Positions 29,764 to 41,700 of a DNA stretch of 64,000 bases are shown one piece after another. Positions within the stretch are counted from its first letter, which is position 1. Every line of letters begins with the position of its first letter. The DNA comes from Blepharisma stoltei (lineage: Eukaryota > Ciliophora > Heterotrichea > Heterotrichida > Blepharismidae), in the NCBI GenBank assembly GCA_914767885.1, contig CAJZBQ010000030.1:62001-126000 (forward strand), read 5' to 3'. The translations under genes were made by a program, and so were the position numbers. A model generated the notes under the pieces. That model did no database searches, was not told the DNA's origin, and saw only the letters and a program-made list of their open reading frames with translations.

Positions 29764-32700
29764 ATGGGCTTCAAATTTTTTTACTTTTTCTTATTGCCTT
29801 CATTTTCCTTGTCCACAAATTTTTTGTGCAACCCATCCTGGTGTCCTCCGTCGTCGGTAGCTTTTATTTACTCCCTCTTTTTGAAAAGGGGTTAATATTT
29901 TTATAAAAAATATTAAATGAATTTTTCTGTTAAAGGTGCCAATTTTTAATATTATAGCTAAACTCCCTCCTATCAAAAAAAACACTATATATATTATTTT
30001 AATGAAATATATCTAAATTAAATGGATGTAAAAGCTATTTGTTTAAAATTATTTTTAATTAAAAAATTTATTTTATTTGTGAGGTTAATTTGATCAAAAA
30101 AAATAAAAAAATTGCCAATTCTTTTCGAATAGGGAGATAGAAAGGAAATGGGGTTTGTGACCCAACTTGCATGTCTTCCTTTTGCAATTTTGATTCAAAT
30201 ACCTCTGATACTCCAAGGTTGAATCCTCAAAGCTCAGACTGCTTTGAAGAGTGCACAAAAAATTCCACTTGCTCGCCTTCAGATCTTGGAAATGGGATTT
30301 GTAATCCAAATTGCAATAACCCTGTTTGCGGCTATGATTTTGGAGATTGTGGGTATTGCGCCTCTGATTGTAAAATTTATTTTAGGTTTTCAAGATGATT
30401 TAGGCTTAAATTGTCTTCAGTCATGCAATACTAAAAATTGTTATTATGGGCTGGGGTCTTGTCAGGAATGTTCTCCTGGCTGTAATAGTGAAATGCTTGG
30501 AGACAGTATTTGTGATAAATCTTGCAATATTGACTTATGTAATTATGATTTTGGAGATTGCAATAATAATCAATGCAATAAAGATTGCGAAAGCTGGATG
30601 ATAGGAGACAATAATTGTAATGAAGAATGTAATAATGAAGCTTGCAATTGAGATGGAGGAGACTGTGACTGTTCTCAAGGCTGCCATTCTTATATGAAAA
30701 ATAATGGAATCTTTAAAAAAAATTGTAATAATACAGCTTGTAATTATGACGGAGGAGATTGTGGGGAATGTGCGCCTGGGTGTTTAAAGTCCATCCTTGG
30801 GGATGGGATTTGTGATAGCGCTTGTAATATTAGTGGTTGCCATTATGATAATTACGACTGTGGCTGCTCTGAAGGCTGTAGCATAGAAAGTTATGGGCAA
30901 TGCAAAGATTCTTGCATGAATTCTTATTGCCTGTATGACACTATTAGTGAGACAAGCCAATGCCAAAATCAAAATCTTGTTTTATTTTCTTTGCATTATG
31001 CTTTTATTTCTAAAAACCTTACTTTATATTAAAAAATTTATGTGTATTCATATTTATAAGTAAATAGAAAAACCATTTGGTTAACTAATAGCAGATTTTT
31101 TTTATTATCTTACTCCCCCCCCCCTCCGTGAGCGAACAAAAAATTTTTGTTCGCTCACGGAGGGGGGTTAATTTTTATTTTTTAAAAAAAATTATATATA
31201 AATTTTTAATTGTAAAATAATATTTTTTTATAAGTTGAAAATTATTTAAAAAAATATTATGGGGGAGAGTAAGGGAATTTCCAAAAAAAAAAGAATACCA
31301 TTTGATTTAAAGGTAAAACACAGCTTAATTTTTCAATAATTTAATAATCAATAAACCTATTAGTAATAAATATATGCATTCAGTTAAAATATTTTATATA
31401 TTTTCTTATTTAAATATAATAAGCAAATTCTCTATAAATCATAATAAAAATGTACAAAGGGAAAAGAAAGTACATTGAAATTTGGCAGAAAGTTGAAATT
31501 GCTGAATTTTACATTCAACACCAAAATGAGATGAGCATGAGAGATGTTGCTGCAAAGTTTCATGTCAACTCCTTTAGCTCGATTTCCGAATGGGTGAATA
31601 AGCTTGATGAGTTGAAGAAATCAGTAAAATCTGATAAAAAATTAAAATTAGAAAGCTTCACTCAATTTCCAGAGCTAGAGAAAGAACTAGTTCATTGGTT
31701 TACTGCAATCCGTGAGCAAGGTATTCAGGTTCTCAGATCAACGATTGAGGAGAAAGCAAAAAGTTTGGCGGCAGAATGGGATTGGCGCGATTCGGCTGTG
31801 GAGATAAATGGTGGCAAGGATTTAGGACCAGAAATAATTTATCTTTCAGAAAAATCAATGCCTCAAGCATTAAGCCAATCGAAAAAGAGGCAGAACTTGT
31901 CAGGCAATACCTAGATGATTTAGCGTCATTGCTTCCTCAATTCGTTCCATCTAACATTTACAATTTCGATGAAACGAGATTTGATTGAGATGTAAAAAGC
32001 AAGTTCACTTATGATTTCAAGGGAACTCAACGAATTCTAGGCGTTCAATCAGCTAAAATGAACCATTTTATCACTGTTATGCTTATGATTAGAGCTGATG
32101 GAGAAAAAATGCCTGCTTTGCTCATTTTTCAAGAGAAAAATGGCCAGATCCCGAACCTTGTAAGAGAAAGACTGAATATTCCAGAAAATGTCATCATAAA
32201 ATCAAATAAATCTGGCTACATTTCTGACCAGATTCTTAATGACTACCTCAGAACAATACTGAGACGAGAAAACCAACTGCTGATTTATGATCAGGCTGGA
32301 AGTCATAAAACTATCATGATTTCTAATGCAATTTCAGATTTAGATGCAACCAAAATTGTGATCCCTGGAGGGTGCACAAAGTATTTGCAACCACTTGACG
32401 CACTGGTAATTGCAAATTTCAAATCAAAAACAACAGATTTCAGAATCAAATTCCAAACAGAGCAGATTGAAAGAAGATCGAAAAGAACTGGAAACCTCAA
32501 AGCTCTTGATCGCCAGCAACTGATAAACATTGCTTCAAAGGCGTGAGATGCTGTAAGCCCTCAACTTGTCAGAAAATCATTTGAGTTGACGGGTTCTTAT
32601 GGCGTTAATCATCCAAAGATTTTCAGCCATCAAGTTAATATGAAGAAGTTAATTATCTAATCGATTTCTTCTATTCATTTTTTTGTCTTAAATTTAAAAT

Positions 32701-35700
32701 TGTTAAATTCAACCTTTTCACTTATGGTATTCTTTTTTTTAACCCTTTGAATAATATATCAAACAAACTTAATAATTATTTTTCAATATTATCCTCTTTA
32801 TTTGTATTAAATATAGATATAATAAACTATATATAAAATTATATGTAAAAAAAAATTTTTTGTTCGCTCACGGAGGGTGGGTTTTTGACCAAAAAATAGG
32901 GATTTTTCTAATGGTTTTGTTCGCTCACGGAGGGGGGGGGGAGTTAGTGAGGATTTAGTATAAATGTAAGCCCAGAAAATTGCACAAATACAACAAATTG
33001 CATAATTTCAGAGGCTCTTGATTCAAGTAGATGCCATACAAATTGTAAAGCTTCCAGCTGTATTTATTCTTGAAATCAGTGCACAGAATACACTTGTGCT
33101 GACTCAAATTGCTTGTCTTGCAATTCTATAAGCTTACTCCTTTACCAAGCCAAAATTTTATTTAACATATAGTTATTTATGGAGATAAAAAAATAAAATC
33201 ATATATTTTTTTATGTGGAGCACAGAGTCAGGAGATTGTTTTAAATGCAATACAAATACATATCAGTTCTACGGATATTGCCTTACTTCGTGCCCAGGAG
33301 GACATGAACCTATTAGCTTGCTTGGAAATTATCCAGTCTGTTTAATCCCTAAAGATTACTCCACAAGAGAAAACCCTGCAGTTTATTATGTGACCTCAAA
33401 GACAAGCACAGATGCTTATGAAGGAAATGGGACTTTTTCCAACCCATTTGCTTCAGTTTCCCTAGCTCTTGCTTCAATTTATACCAAATATTCTATTGTT
33501 TATTTATTAAATGATGGAGTTCATTATCTGACTTGCGCTAATTCATCAAATCCTGTAAGCACACTATTATCTGATCCTTGCAACCCTTTAAGTCACAAAG
33601 AAATAAATGTGGCGCGACTGAAAGTAATCCGAGGCGGCATCTACTGATAGAGCGTGGATTAGTGCAAATGATGGCGTGAGAAATAGACATCTCAAAGAGA
33701 AGCCTGCTGAAACCAAGTGTTTTGTTTCTCCTTTAAGGTTTTCCTGTCCATGTCAGAGATTTTGTCTGCCACATAGTCCTTCTTGTTGGGATCATAAAGA
33801 CATCAATCAGAAGGTGACTCTATCCAAGAGAGTTAATTCCCTGGGCAGGTGTTCAGGTCAGAAAACTTTTGGAGTCATGATGGGCTCAGACTAGTGGGCT
33901 TACCCGCTTATGGCCAGCATAACTTTTAACTAACTACGTTTAATTCGCAACTATAACCTAACAAGTCTTCTAATTTCCTCCTATGATAACTCAACAATCC
34001 TATTAAAAACCAAAGCAGGTAGCAAATTTCCTACTTTTACAATAACAAACATTACAACCTTAACTATAAAAAATATTATTTTCAATGGGGAAGATATCCT
34101 ATCAAATTGCTCAGCAAGCCCTTATTGCTCTTATTGTGCTAATATTACACTAAAATCTGATGGATCTTACTACAACGATCAAGGAGTCAAAGTTTCATCT
34201 TTTCTGGCTTCGTCTGCATGCACTTCTTATCATTCCCCTACATTATTTAATCTGTATTTTGGATCTAAATTATCATTAGAAAACGTAAATTTTATTTCCT
34301 GAAGAATGGAATTAAAATCAATAATTGCAAGCTACGGAGGGAATATTACTTTTAATAACGTAAATTTTGACAATATTCGATGCAATTGGATACCACAGAC
34401 ATCAGCTCAATCAGGCCAAACAGGACAAGATTGAAAATATGCCGTGGTTTATTTTCTTGATTGTGGAGACGAAAATTATAACTGTGGAAGTTTTGAGTAT
34501 GCAAATGGAATTGTCTCAAGACTTAATAATGGCTATGAATATGGGGCAGCACAATTTTCAGGCTTTTTAAGTGCTGATAAAATTAGGACTGTATATTTGG
34601 AAAATGTGACTTTTAGTAGTAATGTTGTATATAATCCTTATGCTTCATCTACAAGTTACTCTTTGATAAAACTAGCTTTATTTCGATCTCTTGAAGTATC
34701 TCACTGTGTATTTCAAAAAAATGCTGCTAATTATGGACTCATTTATTTGTCACCAACAACGTTAATCTTTAGAAATGATGTAAATTCTAATAATGAACTA
34801 ATTGATTTACTGCTGTTTCATGTATATATACATGATACTATTTTTGAAAATAATTATGGACAATATGCAGGAATTAGAATTAATATTTAAATTCATGATC
34901 AGAATAATCGTGCTCACCTTAGGACGTCACTAGATGACATCTTAACTACTTTACGGTTTCTGTACGGTATCCATCATTCGACTCCAGGACCTCTTTTCCG
35001 GCTGTTGCTGCACGTGGACGGGTGGTGCTTTTAAGTACTTAGGGTAGGGCATGCTCGCCACTTGCTCTATCTCAGCCTTCAATGATTCTGCTCCAGCCGC
35101 TTTGTCTTGACCAAGGACACTCATGGTAGGTGTTGTGGTAGCAAAAGTCCTTTTAGCAGACCACAGGATATTATGCGGGAATATTTTCAATTACTTACAA
35201 GTCTCAGCTGCAAAACATTTTATTAAAAAATAATGTGATCAACTGAAACGGAGTGCTATCAGGACCTATAATGCAAATAGACAATCAGTATTTATACTCA
35301 GATTATATAGTAGATACAAAGATCTCAATGAATAGCACGAATGGAACTTATGTTGAAGCGATTTATAAGAAGCGAGAATTTATATTAAAGGATTCTGTAA
35401 TTACTAATAATTATTCTGGAGGAAAAGGAATTTTTGACATTACTCAGCTAGTCAATATACGTATATATAATTTGACGGTAGAGTCGAATGGTAGCTTAAA
35501 AACTCAAAATATCAATACAATTCTATGGGATTATTATGTTGCTGACAGCAATTTATATACAAAAAGAATTGTTTCTGATGCAGCTAGTATTGACTGCTTT
35601 GCCTTATGGTCAGCTTCCACTTGTTACAACTATGAAATATCTGAAAGCATTTTTCAAGCCAATATGTGTCAAAATTCCACTCCGTCTCTGGTCTACTCAC

Positions 35701-38700
35701 AAGTTGAGAACGCCAATATCACTAACTGTATTTTTGAAGGGAATATTGGCTCTGCTTATCAATCAGGGGTTTGTGTAGTATCTTCTTATGCAGAAAATAT
35801 GTGGATTCTTAATAAAATATTTAATAATAACACAAATTACCATTCTCAAGGAGCTGGACCTTTAACCTTTCTATATAGCTTGAAAAATGTAACGATTATG
35901 GATACATTTATATCAAAAAATAGTGCAAATTATAGCTCAGGGATTGGCTTTATGGGTGGCTCATTAGTTTTGGATAACGTGACATTTGAAGCTAATAGAG
36001 CCATGCTAGGATTCGGGGTTATTTATTTTACTGTTTATACAGAAATAGATACTCATTTACTTGAAATAAAAAATTCGGTTTTTGAAGAAAATCAAATTTT
36101 CAGTGTAAATGCAGGAGCAATTTATCTATTAGGCAATTTATTGACACAAGAAGTTATCACTTTGTCTATAGAAAATACTTTTTTTATGAAAAATTCTGCA
36201 CCAAGTGGTTCAGCGATATATTTGCAATTTCCTGTGGATGGCGCTGATTTGGCTTTGATTTTCCCACTGGAAAAATTTTTTGGTTCGACCAGTACCATAT
36301 GGTTTGGTCAAACCAAAAATTTTCCCAGTGGGAAAATCAAGGCCAAAATAGCGCCATCCATAGGAAAACACTATATATAGAAAGTAGTGTAATTCTTTCA
36401 GATAATTCAAGAATAGACTCTTGCACTTTTTCCCAAAATTCTGCTCAAAATAAAGGGACTATTGTAAACTTATCTCAATATGGGATTCTTAATATCTCAA
36501 ATTCCTTATTTATTTCTAACTATGCAGAGCTTGGGTCTGCTTTATATTTCGCTTCTTCAGCAAATGTCGGATCTGGAAAATCCAGAATGATTTTTAATTC
36601 TTGCACTTTTAATCTTAATTCAGGAAAAAATGTTATATGCACCAATGATATGGCAATTTATTCTTATATTGAAACGGCAAAATGTATTTTTCAAAAAAAT
36701 GAAGGGGTTGCAGTTTATCTTGTAAGCGATTATTGGAAAGATACTGAGTCTATTATAGCGAATTCAACGATGACTGATGGAGCTGTCTATTTAACGTCGA
36801 ATTCCACAGTTTATTGTGTGTCAACGTCTTTTATTAATAATACTTCGACAAAAAATGCAGGGGCAGTCAGAGCTGAAGACATTGACATTAAGATTAATTA
36901 TAGATTAGGGCTCCTCATTCTTTTATATTTTTACTGAGGCGAGTCTTTTTAGAAGACTCATTCAGCTGCTAGCGAAACTTCCTGGCAGGTCAGCATTTCC
37001 ACCTGAGATATACTAATTGCCCGAGAATGGCGCTATTTGCGCCATTCTCTGGCAATACGGAAAATCTTTCCCGTGTGGAGCCATCCTCGGGCAATTTCTA
37101 TAGCTTTCCTCCGGCTTTAGGCCTAGCTCTTAATGCTGTCTCTAAACCTTGGAACATGCAGGTTGGAACTTGACAGCTGCTGCTTGAGTGACTAGAGTCC
37201 AGCTAGGAATAATTCACTAGATCGTATCGGTGCCAACTATGCCTTCGTTGTCGCACTAGTAGTCTCTCGGGGTAAAAAGCCTTTTTCCCAAATACCCATT
37301 TGAAAAACATAAAGTCTTCTTTGCCGAACGACGGAGGCAAAACTCAACCGAAGCACAAATGCCCAGTATATGTAAACTCCGTTTCCTATTCGGTTTGGCT
37401 TCAGGCCTCAGCAAGATCACCAGACCTCAAATAGGTATTTGACAGGGTGGGCTGGTGACTTCTCCATTTTATTTGTGTTTTATCATAGCTGAAGGAAACT
37501 CCTATTTTTATTGTAATAACTGCATTTTTCACCAAAATAGTGCTAAAAATGGAGGAGCCCTTTATTTTGATCAATTATCTTATTTTACTATAGAAAATTC
37601 AGTTTTTAGTAATAATCATTGTAAAAAAAAGGGTCAGCAATTTATGTGATAGGCTCAAATGATTATAATATTCTAACTTTCCCTCCTTAATAGAACCAAC
37701 CCTACTTAATCCCTTTTTGGAAGATTTAAAACTATTTTATATATAAACATGATTAATATAATGAAGCCTCTGCTCTCTTTTAAAAGATAAATTCCGTTTT
37801 ACTTTCAAACCATAAAAATAAAATTTCTAGCAAAATTTTTTAGCTTAAGATAGGATTGAGCAACTCGGAATTATACGACAATTATGCACAAGCTGAAGGC
37901 TTAATTTATTCGCTTACAGCAAATATTAAAATTGATAACTGCGAAATATACAATAATAAGGCTGATGGGATTACGCCAGGGGTTTATTTAACTCTTTCAA
38001 ATGCTACTATTACCAATTCACAATTCAATAATCATCAAGGAGATTATGGAAGCTTCATCTATTTATCTTCTGACAGTGAATTAATTGCAACAAATTCAAG
38101 CTTTACTAATGGAATTGCTTCTTTATCAGGCGGATCTATCTTCACTTTATCTAGCTCTGTCAGTCTCAAAAGCTGCATCTTTGAAAAATCGACTTCTCAT
38201 ATTGCTAATACAATATTGAAGCTTAAGCCTCCTTATGAATCGCTTAAGCCTTCAATTCCAATAGCCAAATAGAGATTTTACTTACTACCCCCTCTGTGAG
38301 CGAAAAAAAAAATTGGAAAAATCCCTATTATGTGATAAAAAACCCACCCTCCTTGAGCTAACAAAAAATTTTTTAAGAAACTATTTCGATATATAATTAA
38401 TAATTATAATGAAATCTCTAGCTAATTCTGCTTAATTTTAAATAGCTTGCATTTTAAAACATAAATTTTACAAACTAATCTAATTTTTTTTACTTTCCTA
38501 TTTCGGATTAAGATTTTTTTAAATTTTGAAAAAGAAGTTTTATTATAAAATTTATATATAAATTTTGCTCGCTCAAGAAGGGGGAGTTAGTCAACATCAG
38601 TTGACTAGTTACCTCTCAATTTGACAAGATACTGCAGATTATCCAAATTGAGATTTGATTTGCCAACTTAAGTTGATTAAGAAACTCTCTTTTTGGCTAT

Positions 38701-41700
38701 TGGAGTTTGAGGCTTGAGCTATCGATAAGGATGCTCTAGCTATATCATTTTCGACAAATTTAGATATTTCTCAATGCCAATTTTTAAATTCTTATAGTAT
38801 AGGCACGGATTCTGTTATAAATATTTTTGGGGGGAAAATTTCTTTAGAAAATTCATTATTTGACAACTTTACATATTCAGCTATTAGTGGATTGGAAATA
38901 AAATCTTTGGAAGTTATACACTATTACAATAAATAAAAATAGTATATTACAGTTTTTCTATTTTATATAATGAATAGGAAAGCGACTAATATTAAAAAGT
39001 TCTATACATTATCATAAAAAACTAGGAAAAATTTTAAAAAAACTCCATAGGGCTGACCTCTTAGAAGGCTGAAGTGATTCTCTAAACTCTTTATTCATTA
39101 CGAAAGGTATATAAATACAATCTTTAAAAATAGCCAAGGAAAAGTCGGAGGAGTACTCAGCTGCTCAGATACTGACTATATATATATAGACTCATGCAAA
39201 TTCGTTAATAACACATCCATTTATGGCGGAGCTTTATATTTTACATTTACAGATAACACAATTAATAGTCAGACTTATAAAATACTCTCTACTGAGTTTG
39301 TAAATAACACGTCATCAGCTGGAGGAGCAATTTATGTGGATAATATAAATATCGATATAAATTCATGCAATTTTTATGAAAATAAAGCAATTGCGACTTC
39401 TCAATCATCTGAATCTAGCCACGAGTCAGGAATAGGAGGAGCTATAAAACTTGGGTGCAGCTATTCAGGAGAATGCAGCTTTAATGTATCTGATAATAAT
39501 TTTGAAAAAAATCAAGCAGAATATGAAGGAGGAGCCATAGTTTGAAAAGAAGTCATGCCAAATTTCAAAAGTAATACATTTAAAAGCAATAAAGCAGTAT
39601 ATGGTGAAAATATTGCTTCATACCCAGTATCCATGAAAATTATTAATACGAATTGAACAGGGCAGCTCAAAGATATAGCGTCTGGGCAAGTATCAAGTAC
39701 CCCTCTGTTTGTTGCTCTTACTGATCACTTAATTTCGATTTAATAAATAATTTATGAAAATATCTTCAAGTCAAAAAATTTTCATTAAATAAAAATATTT
39801 TTATAATAATATGATTATATATAAGGCGGAAAATTAGGCGCTGTTGTTAGTACTGATAATTCCAGTGTTGGTGAATTAATATCTCTTTCTCAAGGTGTTA
39901 TTTTATCAGGTGAGCTTAAGGTTACAGCGACCAGTGGAGTTTTCAATTTTTCCTCTTTTGTGATTTCTGCGGAGCCTGGCACAAGTTTTGAAATAGAAGT
40001 TCAAACTACTGGAATTGATACCTCAAAAAGTGCCAAAGCTAGAGACGGATTGACTTATAATTCAAGTATACTTGTTAACGTTACTTTAAGGCATTGTGTT
40101 TTAGGAGAAGCTAGAGTTGGTGTTAATTGTGTTGCCTGTCCAAAGGATTTTTACAGTTTAGATCCGCAAAATGATCAATGTTTTCCTTGCCCTGATGAGG
40201 CTATTTGTTATGGAAATTACACGATGGTTCCTAAACCAGGATATTGAAGATTTAGCATGCTAACTCTCTAAAAGTTAGCCAGTAAAAAACATGCTAAATT
40301 TCTAAGAAAGCACTGACCTTTGCTTATAAAGCAAAAATTTTTTGCATTAATATTTTATAGATAATTTATAGAGAATTTAATTTAAATTATTCTAAAAAAT
40401 AAAATTTTTAAATTAAAATGAATTTATCTAAATCAAAAATAATTTGTTTAAATAAGATTTATTATTAAAAATTTTATTAAAAAATACCCTTTATTAGTGT
40501 ATAGCTAAAAAATAAAAATTGCTCCAGAGCGGAAATTAAGTAAAAAATTTTGACCTTGTCCTAATTCAGATGCCTGCATTGGCTCTGATTCACAAAATAT
40601 ATCGTATACGGGAAATTGCCTTGAAGGATACACTGGGAATTTATGTCAAAGCTGTGCAAAATGGTACTCTAGCCAATCAAAAAATCAATGTTCAAAATGT
40701 CAAAGCCTTACTGTAATTACTATAAAAGCTACTGGAATTGCCCTTGGATTTCTTATACTTTGCTGATTTATAACAAGAACTTCTTACAACTCTGCATATA
40801 AACCAAAATCATTATCAAGCATTTATATCAAAATTCTAATCAATTATTTTCAGCTGATTTCTTTAACTACCACTTTTAGCCTATCTTGGCCAAATTATGT
40901 AAAAGAACTATTTTCTATCCAAAATAACGCAAGTTTTATAAGTGACCAAATTTTTTCATTTGACTGTTTTTTATATCACAATAAAGCTTTTTGAGAAGAA
41001 ACTGCTATTTATTACCAAAAATTGTTCATTATGGCGATTTTGCCATTTTCTATTCCTCTCATTTCTGCTATTTATTGGCTTTTTGTGTCATTAGTAAAAA
41101 AATCCTTTTCATTAGCATGAAACAATATAGTCACAAATTCAATTATTGCTTCATTTTTAATCCACCCAAGCTTAATAAAGTACTATTTTAGCTCTTTTGA
41201 TTGCACAGAGCTAGATGACAATAAGTATTGGCTGATAAGTGACTTAAATTTACGATGCTGGGGTAGCCAGCATGTTTTTAATATAGCCGCCATATCCTTA
41301 CCTGCAATTCTTGTATGGGAAATCAGGATGCCGACAATGTGTTTATTTATGCTACTAAAAAATAGAGGTCAGCTAGATAATATTAATATGAGAATTAAAT
41401 ACGGTTTTCTATACAACGGATACAAGCCAGAAAGTTATTATTGGGAATTTGTGATTATTTATAGAAAAATTGGGATTATTTGTGTTACTGTATTTTTGGC
41501 TTCAGTCTCAGTTAGCATGCAAGCACTTACTGCTGTTTCTGTTTTAGTAGCAAGTTTGTATTTTCAATTTAAAATAAAACCTTATAATGGAGATGACCTC
41601 AATAGGCTTGAAGCAATATCTATTTCTGCATCAACAGTAACAATTTATTGTGGAATGTATTATTTAACTGGATCTCTAGATTACTTTACTGAACTTATGT

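Larger units (their letters stand above)
31025..32962. other. Long composite IES in paralog 1 carrying a pogo element
   Basis: TA at 31025-31026 and 32961-32962. Excision gives ACT-TTA-AAT-GTA-AGC (TLNVS), matching TINVS in paralog 2. Removing the inner 1.8 kb element (31111-32946) leaves about 100 bp, a normal short-IES length, so the pogo element probably jumped into an existing IES. Confidence 0.88.

Noticed and set aside
34951-35190. 79-codon minus-strand frame inside the insertion in paralog 1
   Set aside because: It ends at the insertion edge and shows no recognised domain. It might be a fossil of a captured gene, but nothing supports that.
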